Positions 1 through 6,573 are shown, counted from the first letter of the stretch. The stretch is DNA of 17,275 bases from Spirochaetales bacterium (GCA_002688185.1 NZCE01000052.1:1-17275), one strand, 5' to 3'. Numbers and translations: made by a program. Notes: generated by a model from the letters alone, not told the origin.

Positions 1-45
1 AAACCACTCTTCAAACTCGTCCAGCGTTTTAGGGTAAATCTCCAT
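1..45 (-). CDS. Transposase N-terminus, probably IS1595 family (partial, runs off left edge)
   Basis: Reading leftward from an ATG at 45-43 there are 15 open codons to the window edge, giving MEIYPKTLDEFEEWF. This matches my memory of how IS1595-family transposases begin: a short YPKTL-(x)-EFE-(x)-F lead-in just before the TEE-C segment and zinc ribbon. Only those 15 residues are visible, so neither the zinc ribbon nor the DDE-type (DDNK/DDEK) catalytic core can be checked. No clear Shine-Dalgarno precedes the ATG and I could not identify a terminal inverted repeat. It is divergent from the radical SAM gene, whose open frame starts about 20 bases away, so an element end must lie in or very near that gene's 5' part if this is an insertion sequence. 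Confidence 0.5.
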   Translation of the reverse strand, partial: MEIYPKTLDEFEEWF

Positions 46-65
46 GCAGACACACTACATATGGG

Positions 66-1307
66 GTGCACCGGAGTCAAGTGCATACCCCCAATAAAAT
101 AAATCCTACTGCATATGGCATCATTCAATACCTGAACCGTGGGAAATCTATCAAAAGCCTTCCGGGAGTGGCGGAGGGAGAGAGGGCCGCGGACGTGCAT
201 CTGTTCTTCTCAAATCTCAAGGCCGCCTACGACGGCTCTCTATCAAATCCCGACGAGGCGTTGGCCGTAGAGAGGGAGCAGTATTCTTTCGATTTTACCC
301 GGCTTCCCATTCTTGGGGAGATTGCTGTTACCTACCGTTGCAACAATGTCTGCCGCTTCTGTTACGCATCTTGTGATAGCGGCAGGCAGATCCAGGCCGA
401 GCTCTCCACGGGGAAGATCAAACGTATCATCAAGATCTTTAAAAATGAGGCGAAACTACCGTTTTTTTCCTTTACCGGTGGTGAGCCCCTTCTCAGGTCG
501 GATCTCGAGTCACTCATTAGATTTGCTGAAAAGCACGGGCTGCGCACGAATCTCATTACAAACGGCATGTTGGCAACTCCAAGGCGAGCCGAGAGTCTGT
601 CCGCCAGTGGACTAAAAACTGCACAAGTTAGTCTGGAGAGCTCGGACGAATCGGTTCACGATAATCTTACCGGAGTTCCCGGATCATGGCGACAAACCAT
701 AGATGGCATAAAAAATCTCATGCGCTGCGGCCTATCCGTCCAGACGAACACGACCCTTACCGCCAAAAACGCCCATAGTGCCGCCGAGCTGCCCGCATTT
801 TTGGCTGAATTGGGTATTTCGAGATTTGCCATGAACTTATTTATACCCGTTGGAAGGGGATTGTATAACCAAGAATTATTTTTGCCCTATTCCAAAGCGG
901 GTACATACATTGAAGCTGCTCGCGCAGCGGCGAGAGGATGCGGGCTTATTTTCTATTGGTATTCTCCGTTGCCCCACTGCCATTACAATCCCATTGCGAA
1001 AGGGCTGGGGAACAAGTCGTGCGCCGCCATGGACGGTCTTCTCTCCATCTCACCCACCGGTGATGTGCTGCCTTGTTCATCCTACTCGGAATCATTGGGA
1101 AATATATTGACGGAGCGGTTTTCAGAAATCTGGTTTTCCGAGCGGGCAATGTTTTTCAAGAAGAAGAGGTACGCGCCGTCAGAATGCAAAGGCTGCGAGT
1201 CTTTTGTCGCGTGTCAGGCGGCCTGTCCCTTGTACTGGGAATATGCCGGTTGCGATGAGATTGTCGGGTGTAGGCATAAAAGTTTGGAGGGCCAAAGATG
1301 CAGATGA
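66..1307 (+). CDS. Radical SAM/SPASM domain protein with (truncated?) N-terminal PqqD-like domain
   Basis: This is a predicted S-adenosylmethionine radical enzyme. The core 4Fe-4S cluster motif CNNVCRFC is at residues 92-99 (CxxxCxxC), followed by the SAM-binding FTGGEPLL segment. The C-terminal cysteines, from CAAMDG through LPCSSY to CKGCESFVACQAAC and the final GC, fit a SPASM domain with auxiliary Fe-S clusters. Residues about 8-55 (INPTAYGIIQYLNRGKSI and on) resemble the helical part of PqqD/RRE peptide-binding domains, but the usual N-terminal beta-strands are missing. The frame is open back to 33, yet the only starts are GTG 66 and GTG 81; GTG 81 has a GGAG four bases upstream and may be the better start. 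The family modifies peptides or matures enzymes; no precursor peptide is visible here. The stop overlaps the next gene by 10 bases, suggesting co-translation. Confidence 0.85.
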   Translation: MHRSQVHTPNKINPTAYGIIQYLNRGKSIKSLPGVAEGERAADVHLFFSNLKAAYDGSLSNPDEALAVEREQYSFDFTRLPILGEIAVTYRCNNVCRFCYASCDSGRQIQAELSTGKIKRIIKIFKNEAKLPFFSFTGGEPLLRSDLESLIRFAEKHGLRTNLITNGMLATPRRAESLSASGLKTAQVSLESSDESVHDNLTGVPGSWRQTIDGIKNLMRCGLSVQTNTTLTAKNAHSAAELPAFLAELGISRFAMNLFIPVGRGLYNQELFLPYSKAGTYIEAARAAARGCGLIFYWYSPLPHCHYNPIAKGLGNKSCAAMDGLLSISPTGDVLPCSSYSESLGNILTERFSEIWFSERAMFFKKKRYAPSECKGCESFVACQAACPLYWEYAGCDEIVGCRHKSLEGQRCR

Positions 1308-2194
1308 GTTACGTTGTCCGGGGTATCCCAATTGGATTAAGGCTACTTCTGTACGGCACACTGTCCTTGGCCGCGGTTGTATTGCAGGTATTCTTGACGA
1401 GCAACATTCCCGGCTACGCAATTTTGGCCGGAGCCGGGGTGCTATTGCTCGCCAAGGGCTACAAAAACAAACCCGAGGATCTTGGCTATGAGGAATGGAA
1501 ACCCGTGTCGTTTGCCGAGTACCAGAAAGTCCGAGCCAATCTCCAGAGTTCGCGCAAAGTAAGGATCTCTCTCTATTTTAAACCCACAGCAAAGGCGGTT
1601 GTTATTATTCTGGGTGTTGTTCTGCTTATCTTATCGCTTTTTCTCTCTGCAATTGCAAATTCTGTTCGTCCAAGCGTCGCGATCGTCGACATGCTGCTCA
1701 TTGCGATTCCTCTCGGTTTTAGCGGCCAAATCAAGCTTTGGGTTCCGCGGGAATTGGCGCTAAAGATCGATGCATTCTACCCGCTCTCATCGGATTCCAA
1801 GACGGGTAATGCTACTGAATTGGTGATAACACCATATTTAAGATTTGACCGTGACGCACAGGGACGCGAAATACCTGAAGACATACGGTTTATGGTGGAG
1901 CTCAAGAGAAATCCCGACGATTTTGTGGGAATCCAACTACAGGTCGCGGTGAATAACGGCCCCAACGGCGCGGTACCGTATATGTATGCGGTGTACCTCT
2001 GCAGGGGGAAAAGTCACACATACATCAATCTAGCAAATAGGGACTACGATCCGTATGTAAAAGAAACAGGTGGTGATGACGATTACGGCACCGTAGTGAT
2101 TCGCCAACGCACATCCGGAGGGGGTTATTATACATCGCCGTCGCAGTGTCGCGAGCTGTATGACAGGGTAGTCGGTGCTCTATCGGCTCTTTAG
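1298..2194 (+). CDS. Membrane protein of unknown function, four predicted TM helices
   Basis: I do not recognise this 298-residue protein. It has two pairs of hydrophobic helices, at about residues 15-34 and 39-53, then 98-120 and 126-144, separated by a charged segment (about 55-95) that is probably cytoplasmic. The last ~150 residues are soluble and rich in beta-type sequence, with a low-complexity acidic and glycine patch (GGDDDYG, then TSGGGYY). The ATG at 1298 has a clear GGAGG at 1286-1290, seven bases upstream, and lies inside the 3' end of the radical SAM gene, so the two are very likely co-translated and may work together. The 3' end overlaps the convergent cysteine-cluster gene by 15 bases. 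There is no signal peptide and no catalytic motif I can point to. Confidence 0.75.
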   Translation: MQMSYVVRGIPIGLRLLLYGTLSLAAVVLQVFLTSNIPGYAILAGAGVLLLAKGYKNKPEDLGYEEWKPVSFAEYQKVRANLQSSRKVRISLYFKPTAKAVVIILGVVLLILSLFLSAIANSVRPSVAIVDMLLIAIPLGFSGQIKLWVPRELALKIDAFYPLSSDSKTGNATELVITPYLRFDRDAQGREIPEDIRFMVELKRNPDDFVGIQLQVAVNNGPNGAVPYMYAVYLCRGKSHTYINLANRDYDPYVKETGGDDDYGTVVIRQRTSGGGYYTSPSQCRELYDRVVGALSAL

Positions 2195-2764
2195 CTCGGT
2201 ACTACGCCCCATCGCCTGCAAGCAATCCTTGACCGCTGCCGCCAGGGGGGAAAGGCGTGATTTTTGCCCTTTTTCAGCAAGGGATGTAATCTCCTCTCGG
2301 AAATCCGCCATCACCGGCGGGTGCGGCTCAAACAGAATCTTCAAGCTGGCGCCACCGTTCTGCAATCCATGGGACAGATCCATATGGCCACACAGGGGAA
2401 AGTAAAGTGTGCCCGACTTGTCACGTTCCGCCGAATAGCCGTAGCATCTGCAAATCAACGGCCTAACAGGGTACACTTGGCAATGCAAATCCGAGCACTC
2501 GTCGTAGAAGATGCAGGCCCGCGGCCCTGACATCTCTGCCTTGCTTTGAAAATCCTCGTATAGCGTTTTTATCCGGTTTAGCTTATGCCCGACCAAGTAG
2601 CGCGCTATGATTTGCGCTTCAGGCTGACTCACCTCCGTATCCGCCATGTCGCAACACCGCCCGCAGCCGGTAGGGCACTTTAAAGATGAAATGTCGGCGA
2701 AATTCGAGGCCACTTTGTCGAGACGGGAATAAATGCCCTCTATGCTATCTAGTATTGTTTGCAT
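2180..2764 (-). CDS. YkgJ-family cysteine cluster protein (putative Zn/Fe-chelating domain)
   Basis: The 194-residue product carries the CxxxCxxCC signature CPTGCGRCC (cysteines at about residues 30, 34, 37 and 38), followed by EAQIIARYL. A second group, ACIFYDECSDLHCQVYPVRP then LICRCYGYS and PLCGHM, follows. This arrangement is typical of the PF03692 (YkgJ/Fe-S oxidoreductase-like) family, which is thought to bind zinc or iron through the conserved cysteines. The biochemical role of the family is not settled. The gene starts 18 bases after the stop of the DinB-like gene on the same strand, so the two probably share a transcript. The upstream ribosome site is weak, consistent with translational coupling. 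Its 3' end overlaps the convergent membrane-protein gene by 15 bases. Confidence 0.85.
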   Translation of the reverse strand: MQTILDSIEGIYSRLDKVASNFADISSLKCPTGCGRCCDMADTEVSQPEAQIIARYLVGHKLNRIKTLYEDFQSKAEMSGPRACIFYDECSDLHCQVYPVRPLICRCYGYSAERDKSGTLYFPLCGHMDLSHGLQNGGASLKILFEPHPPVMADFREEITSLAEKGQKSRLSPLAAAVKDCLQAMGRSTELKSR

Positions 2765-2782
2765 GGCGTTCTTAAAATGTCG

Positions 2783-3253
2783 TTATATCACCCCCATATT
2801 GCGGATCTGTGCCACGTGGTAAAGGTCGTGGGTGGCCATCCAAGAAACGGCTTTTGCCACGTTGCATTTCCAATCTGCGATTTCATCGTTCAGAGATTCT
2901 GCAGATCGCTTTTTGAGCGCACTCAGATAATGCTCATGCGCCCCACGCAAATGCTCCATGGTTTTCTCCCATGCCTCCGGGGTGGGAGATTCGGGTGGCC
3001 CTGGCCAATCTTTCTCCTCATAGGGAAAAGGATCAACGCCGGGACTTCCCCCTAGATAGGCGGTGAGTGTATGTTTCCAATAGATGAGATGGAGGACAAT
3101 AGCCCACACGGAATAGCCCTCATACGTCTCAATAGATGTGATTTGCTCAAACGATAGGCTTTGGAGAGTTTTTATGAGGGGCGGTCCATTGAATGAATTT
3201 CCGTCAAACTCATCTTTGGTGATTTGCACGAGCATTTCCACCTTATCGTCCAT
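2783..3253 (-). CDS. DinB-like (DfsB/YfiT superfamily) protein
   Basis: The product is about 156 residues with the four-helix-bundle pattern of the DinB superfamily. One helix contains SVWAIVLHLIYWK, with the first putative metal-ligand histidine; a middle region has a DWPGPPESPTPEAWEKTMEHL segment; and the C-terminal helix contains ATHDLYHVAQI, with the other two histidines. Members are usually divalent-metal-binding and include thiol-dependent transferases, but the substrate here is unknown. I chose ATG 3253 although the frame is open to an ATG at 3313. A strong GGGAGG (3262-3267) sits eight bases upstream of 3253, the alternative has only a weak site, and a good minus-strand promoter predicts transcription starting near 3294, downstream of 3313. 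It is probably co-transcribed with the YkgJ-type gene. Confidence 0.8.
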   Translation of the reverse strand: MDDKVEMLVQITKDEFDGNSFNGPPLIKTLQSLSFEQITSIETYEGYSVWAIVLHLIYWKHTLTAYLGGSPGVDPFPYEEKDWPGPPESPTPEAWEKTMEHLRGAHEHYLSALKKRSAESLNDEIADWKCNVAKAVSWMATHDLYHVAQIRNMGVI

Positions 3254-3261
3254 ATGCAATT

Positions 3262-3267
3262 CCTCCC
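3262..3267 (-). promoter_or_regulatory. Ribosome binding site that fixes the DinB-like start
   Basis: On the minus strand this reads GGGAGG, eight bases before ATG 3253. It favours that start over the upstream in-frame ATG at 3313. Confidence 0.7.
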
Positions 3268-3300
3268 GAGACCACGGTGCGGCAATTTCGATCTCCTCCC

Positions 3301-3330
3301 ATTCTATCAGCATGAGACCTATTCATGCAA
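3301..3330 (-). promoter_or_regulatory. Sigma70-type promoter for the DinB-like/YkgJ pair
   Basis: On the minus strand, TTGCAT (3325-3330) and TAGAAT (3301-3306) are separated by 18 bases. The -10 box differs from TATAAT at one position. Predicted transcription start is near 3294, giving a leader of about 40 bases before ATG 3253. This placement is independent support for the shorter start of the DinB-like gene. Not experimentally checked. Confidence 0.5.
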
Positions 3331-3362
3331 ATTTCCCGCCAAAAATGCCTAGATTTGAGCCA

Positions 3363-3382
3363 CTGTTGATTAGCTGTTGATT
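3363..3382 (+). repeat. 9-bp direct repeat at 11-bp spacing over the -35 region
   Basis: CTGTTGATT occurs at 3363-3371 and again at 3374-3382, a period of 11 bases or about one helical turn. The second copy contains the predicted -35 box TTGATT. Same-face repeats at a -35 box are a common layout for activator or repressor sites, but with no known regulator this is only suggestive. Confidence 0.45.
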
Positions 3383-3406
3383 TTCCGTTATCCACTGATA
3401 TACAAT
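3377..3406 (+). promoter_or_regulatory. Promoter for the 119-residue protein/GATase-like pair
   Basis: TTGATT (3377-3382) and TACAAT (3401-3406) are 18 bases apart; an overlapping TATACA at 3399-3404 would give 16. The predicted start of transcription, about 3413, is only a few bases from the GTG at 3416, so the message may be almost leaderless. That fits the lack of a Shine-Dalgarno site there. Confidence 0.5.
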
Positions 3407-3415
3407 TCCTATTAG

Positions 3416-3775
3416 GTGATTAATGAGCAACCGGACATTCGAATTGCCGATGTCAGCGTTTCTCTGTTAGAAGCGGATGGCAATCATAATCTTCTAAACA
3501 CCGCAAAGCTGGATTGCCAGATACTGTGCGGAGAACGGACGGACCTCGGCTTGGGTATACTCAGGGGGTGTATGATCGATGAGTTTGGCAAGCCCTTCTA
3601 CGGAGAGACCGTAATTGATTTTATAGAAGGCGCCGACGAGTTCGAGATTATCATCGAAATACCCGACGTCAAAATAAAAGGCAACGCACTTTCGCCCCGC
3701 CTATATACCGTATATTGTATGGTATATGTGATGGGTCGCACCGTCGAACATCGGCCTTTTCAGATGGAATTGTAG
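3416..3775 (+). CDS. Hypothetical protein, 119 residues
   Basis: I do not recognise this protein. It is rich in predicted beta-strands (IRIADVSVSLLEA, KLDCQILCGE, EFEIIIEIPDVKIKG, RLYTVYCMVYVMG) and lacks a signal peptide or membrane segment. The alternating pattern suggests a small beta-sandwich. The tail, with LSPRLYTVYCMVYVMGR, loosely recalls the C-terminal ligand-binding domain of Wzt-type ABC transporter ATPases, but I would not assign that. The GTG at 3416 directly follows an in-frame stop (3413-3415), so no earlier start is possible, and there is no ribosome site. The predicted promoter ends only a few bases upstream, so the transcript may be leaderless. The next gene starts 11 bases after the stop, so the two probably form an operon. 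Confidence 0.6.
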   Translation: MINEQPDIRIADVSVSLLEADGNHNLLNTAKLDCQILCGERTDLGLGILRGCMIDEFGKPFYGETVIDFIEGADEFEIIIEIPDVKIKGNALSPRLYTVYCMVYVMGRTVEHRPFQMEL

Positions 3776-3786
3776 TGTAGCCTGAA

Positions 3787-4536
3787 ATGTTAAAAGATGT
3801 TCTATATATGGGCGACACGAGCTACGGCGCCGCCGCCTCGTATCTCACTCTGGCTATGCACCATGCCGGAATTTCCTTTGACTACGTGCCGACATCGGTC
3901 TCACTTGATGATTCTTACCGGGGCGGGGAATACGGACTGTACATTTTTAGTGATTATCCAGCATCCCAGGTGTCGTCTCGGGCTGCGAATCAGATACTCA
4001 CCGACGTAAAGAGCGGCTCCGGGTTGCTCATGATTGGCGGATGGGAGTCATTTCAGGGGAGTGGGGGCGGATATCACGGCGCACCGTTGGCCGACGCGCT
4101 ACCGGTACGGATTTCACGATCGGATGATCGCATAAACAGTGCCGATCCATGTTGCGTAGTACAATGCGCGCAACATCAGGCAATCGATGGTGTTGATTTT
4201 ACTCGTCCCCCCACCATCGCCGGATTCAACATGCTTGAGGCGGCCGACGACTCCGATGTAGTGCTCGAGGTAATCAGATATGCCACGCTTTCTGTCCGCG
4301 ACGTCTTCTCTCCGGTCACTTTTGAAGTGAAATCGAGAGATCCGTACCTTGTCTTTGGATCCTACGGATCCGGAAAAACCGGCGCGTTGGCCTCCGATCT
4401 GGCGCCGCATTGGGTGGGCGGATTTGTTGATTGGGGCGAGGACCGCATTCGCATAGCCCATGATGATCGCGAGGTAGAGGTGGGTAGCACCTATATCCAG
4501 TTTGTCACGGGTCTCATCAGGTGGTTAGCCCGATAA
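3787..4536 (+). CDS. Putative glutamine amidotransferase-like protein (PF07090-type, class I GATase fold)
   Basis: The 249-residue product starts with a Rossmann-type strand and turn (VLYMGDTSYGAAASYL), and has a YDLYIFSDYP-like second strand and a GLLMIGGWESFQG motif at residues 80-91 followed by GGYHGAPLADALPVRI. This order is typical of the putative glutamine amidotransferase family PF07090 (formerly DUF1355), which has a flavodoxin/class I GATase-like fold. At the nucleophile-elbow position I see GGWESF rather than a Gly-x-Cys motif, so classical glutaminase activity is doubtful. The role may be carbohydrate- or ligand-related as for ThuA-like proteins, but this is open. A late HWVGGFVDWG segment is also characteristic. 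It follows the 119-residue ORF by 11 bases, with a weak ribosome site. Confidence 0.75.
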   Translation: MLKDVLYMGDTSYGAAASYLTLAMHHAGISFDYVPTSVSLDDSYRGGEYGLYIFSDYPASQVSSRAANQILTDVKSGSGLLMIGGWESFQGSGGGYHGAPLADALPVRISRSDDRINSADPCCVVQCAQHQAIDGVDFTRPPTIAGFNMLEAADDSDVVLEVIRYATLSVRDVFSPVTFEVKSRDPYLVFGSYGSGKTGALASDLAPHWVGGFVDWGEDRIRIAHDDREVEVGSTYIQFVTGLIRWLAR

Positions 4537-4537
4537 A

Positions 4538-5038
4538 TTGCATGATGTATTCCGCATATGCTATTATTTGCCATCAATGTCAGGTAAGAGCTTTGAATTG
4601 AAAAACCGCACCGGATCATCCAGTGATAGTCGCTTTTTTGGCCGGGAGAAAGAGCTCACGCGTATCGACACCGTCCTCGAGGAAGTGCTTGAGGGGAAGG
4701 GCCGGACGTGCCTTTTTGAGGGGGAACCGGGGATTGGAAAAACCAGGTTGGTCGAGGAGGCAGTGGCTCGTTCTTCTGCCGGAAGATATCTCGTGCCGCG
4801 TGGCCGATGTTTTGAGGAGGAAGGCACGCCTCCACTGTGGCCCTGGCTCGAAGTGTTGCGAGGGTATGCGGCGGGATGCGGTTGGGATTCCATTTTGCAG
4901 GCATTTGGCAGACGGACATCGGCTTTAGCCGGATCCTTACCGGAGCCGCAGGAATACTCGGATAATTCCCCGGGATAACATATTTTGCGGGTGCTCGCGG
5001 AACTAAGCCACGAAAAAGGCGATAGTCGTGCAACTTGA
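4538..5038 (+). pseudogene. Decayed AAA ATPase of the LuxR/adenylate-cyclase-associated type, N-terminal fragment with in-frame stop
   Basis: Only the first part of a large ATPase remains. FFGREKELTRI and the Walker A loop GEPGIGKTRL are intact, followed by PRGRCFEEEGTPPLWPWLEVLRGY, a very characteristic stretch of the AAA_16-type module in regulator and cyclase-associated ATPases. An in-frame TAA at 4976-4978 ends the first 146 codons. Reading past it in the same frame gives HILRVLAELSHEKGDSRAT and a TGA at 5036-5038. The ILRVLAELSHEK part matches the helix that normally leads to the Walker B strand, where intact members have RPLLLVLDDLHWAD-like sequence. Homology stops there, so Walker B and everything downstream are gone. 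The frame opens at TTG 4538, but ATG 4577 is an equally plausible original start. No ribosome site supports either. Confidence 0.65.
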
Positions 5039-5063
5039 CATGGATTTGGTGAAATGTGATAGT
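5035..5063 (+). promoter_or_regulatory. Strong promoter of a miniature transcription unit
   Basis: A perfect -35 box TTGACA (5035-5040) is followed after 17 bases by GATAGT (5058-5063), with the extended -10 dinucleotide TG at 5055-5056. Transcription should begin near 5070. It overlaps the end of the decayed ATPase gene. Confidence 0.6.
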
Positions 5064-5147
5064 AAACGCCGATACAGGGACTTTTTCAAACCGCGGCGTT
5101 GCTGCGAGAAAATACCGAATTCAACAGAAGTAAAGGAGGTATTGCTT

Positions 5148-5180
5148 ATGACAGAACAAAAAAGGGGTCAGATAAGCTGA
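5148..5180 (+). CDS. 10-codon ORF (leader-peptide-like)
   Basis: ATG at 5148 encodes MTEQKRGQIS and then TGA. A near-perfect Shine-Dalgarno, AAGGAGGT (5133-5140), lies seven bases upstream. The stop is eight bases before a strong intrinsic terminator, and a good promoter lies upstream, so the ORF sits alone in a predicted transcript of about 160 bases. That arrangement resembles a leader peptide with an attenuator, but the next gene is on the other strand, so there is nothing obvious to attenuate. It may be a relic of a leader whose structural gene was lost, a tiny protein, or a small RNA with a translated segment. I cannot tell which. The residues show no run of a single amino acid typical of biosynthetic leaders. 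Confidence 0.45.
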   Translation: MTEQKRGQIS

Positions 5181-5188
5181 TTCCCATC

Positions 5189-5227
5189 GAACTGCCTGTT
5201 CGTTTCCGGACAGGCAGTTCTTTTTTT
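5189..5227 (+). terminator. Strong rho-independent terminator
   Basis: A 14-bp stem (5189-5202 with 5207-5220, one T-G wobble) closes on a four-base loop TTTC and is followed by seven T residues (5221-5227). It is directional: the minus-strand reading has no T-run after the hairpin. It ends the short transcript starting near 5070. Confidence 0.9.
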
Positions 5228-5295
5228 CCCATCTTTAAAAAATCCGTGACGTTTGCTCCTACGCACACCCTTCCCGGCGTGGCCCTTGCATCGCT

Positions 5296-6465
5296 CTAAG
5301 ACCACATCAGAGCATCCCTTGGTAGATGCTCTCGCACAGCATGCTCGTCCAATTCCACCCCTATACCCGGAGCATCGGGAACGGACATGTAGCCTTCTTT
5401 GATTGGATACTTGGCACTTAGCATTGTGCTCCATAGCGGGATGTTATGTGAGTGATACTCTAGTGCAAGAAAATTAGGGACTGTCGAGCATATATGAGCC
5501 GCTGCAATTGCGGTTACAGCGCTGGCCATGTTGTGTGGTGCAATAGACATGTGATACATATCCGCCATCTCAGCGATGCGGCGTATTTCGATGGCACCCC
5601 CGCTACGCGGAATATCCGGCTCCAGCAGATCACATGCCTGTTTCACAACCAACTCGCGATGAAGCTTTGCACCGTAAAGCACCTCGCCGGTGCATATCGG
5701 TGTTTCCGTTTGCATGCAAATTTTAGCGAGCGCATCCACGTTCCCCCATTCCCATCGAATTGGGTCCTCGAGCCATAGCAAGTCCAGATGTTCCACATCT
5801 CTGCAAATGCGAAGAGCATCGACCATGTTGAATGAACCGTGCAGATCGACAGCAAGGTCCACGTAAGGTCCGACTGCACCACGCACCGCCTCGATTATGT
5901 CGATAATATGCCGATGTTCCCTTCGACCGATGGACCGGTCGTATGTGTCTTTTTTCCAGGGATTTGGTAGATCCACATCAAACTTAATTGCCGTAAATCC
6001 CTCACCCACTATCCGCTCTGCCATAGCTGCGCAGGCCTCCGGCTCATAGACCGGGTCTAGGTTGCCGGATTTGCGAACCTCCAGCCACCGCCGCGAATAG
6101 TCTTCTGCCGTCCAAAATGACCCCGCGTGGCAGTCGCAATACATTCGGATGTTGCCGCGAAGCCTTCCGCCAAACAGAGAGTGTACGGGTACCCCCAGTT
6201 TTTTTCCTTTAATGTCCCAAAGAGCAATCTCTACTCCCGCTCCCAGCCCCTGCATTCCCCACAGCAGATCGTGATGTATCGCATTGATATTAAGGGGGTC
6301 GCGACCGACCAAAGCCCGTTTTAGTTTCTCAAAACGTTCTTCCGCCACTCCAGGCGCCCACTCCCCCAAGCCCTCGATCCCTTCATCCGTGGAGATCTTC
6401 ATTAACCTCCAGTCGCGATTGATAGGACCAAGGGGTGGGGTGATTTTGATATCAGTGATTTTCAC
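5296..6465 (-). CDS. Enolase-superfamily sugar-acid dehydratase (mandelate racemase group, D-galactonate dehydratase-like)
   Basis: The 389-residue protein has the mandelate racemase/muconate lactonizing layout: an N-terminal capping domain (MKITDIK..., WxxxKISTDEGIEGLGEW) and a TIM-barrel. The likely metal ligands are D207, E233 (LLWLEDPI) and E261 (ICTGEV). H209, two residues after D207 in VDLHG, and H311 in APHNMAS fit the acid and base histidines. E336 in ALEYH completes the set. The spacing (2, 26, 28, 50, 25) closely follows that of E. coli galactonate dehydratase as I remember it, so dehydration of an acid sugar to a 2-keto-3-deoxy acid is the best guess. The substrate is not determined. 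The GTG start has a GGAG six bases upstream. It is divergent from the ThDP-enzyme operon. Confidence 0.88.
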   Translation of the reverse strand: MKITDIKITPPLGPINRDWRLMKISTDEGIEGLGEWAPGVAEERFEKLKRALVGRDPLNINAIHHDLLWGMQGLGAGVEIALWDIKGKKLGVPVHSLFGGRLRGNIRMYCDCHAGSFWTAEDYSRRWLEVRKSGNLDPVYEPEACAAMAERIVGEGFTAIKFDVDLPNPWKKDTYDRSIGRREHRHIIDIIEAVRGAVGPYVDLAVDLHGSFNMVDALRICRDVEHLDLLWLEDPIRWEWGNVDALAKICMQTETPICTGEVLYGAKLHRELVVKQACDLLEPDIPRSGGAIEIRRIAEMADMYHMSIAPHNMASAVTAIAAAHICSTVPNFLALEYHSHNIPLWSTMLSAKYPIKEGYMSVPDAPGIGVELDEHAVREHLPRDALMWS

Positions 6466-6522
6466 TCAACGCTCCGTGACTGCGGCTTGGATTGCGATAT
6501 TCCGCATACACAGGGTGGATGT

Positions 6523-6550
6523 TTATCATGCACGGCGTCGTTTATACAAT
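6523..6550 (+). promoter_or_regulatory. Possible promoter of the small-protein/ThDP enzyme operon
   Basis: TTATCA (6523-6528) and TACAAT (6545-6550) are 16 bases apart, within the divergent region between the dehydratase gene and the operon. Predicted transcription starts near 6557, only about 17 bases before ATG 6574. The -35 box is weak, so this is tentative. Confidence 0.35.
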
Positions 6551-6573
6551 CCCTGGGAAGGAGTAGGCCCACG

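Noticed and set aside
3254..3313. 20-residue N-terminal extension of the DinB-like protein
   Set aside because: The predicted promoter starts transcription downstream of 3313, and the strong GGGAGG favours ATG 3253.
5040..5180. 46-codon ORF in the same frame as the 10-codon ORF
   Set aside because: Its ATG lies on the last base of the -35 box, so it would be upstream of the predicted transcript, and it has no ribosome site. Only the 10-codon ORF fits the promoter and AAGGAGGT.
5099..5299. Plus-strand ORF running through the terminator
   Set aside because: It reads across the intrinsic terminator in another frame, has no ribosome site and no family resemblance.
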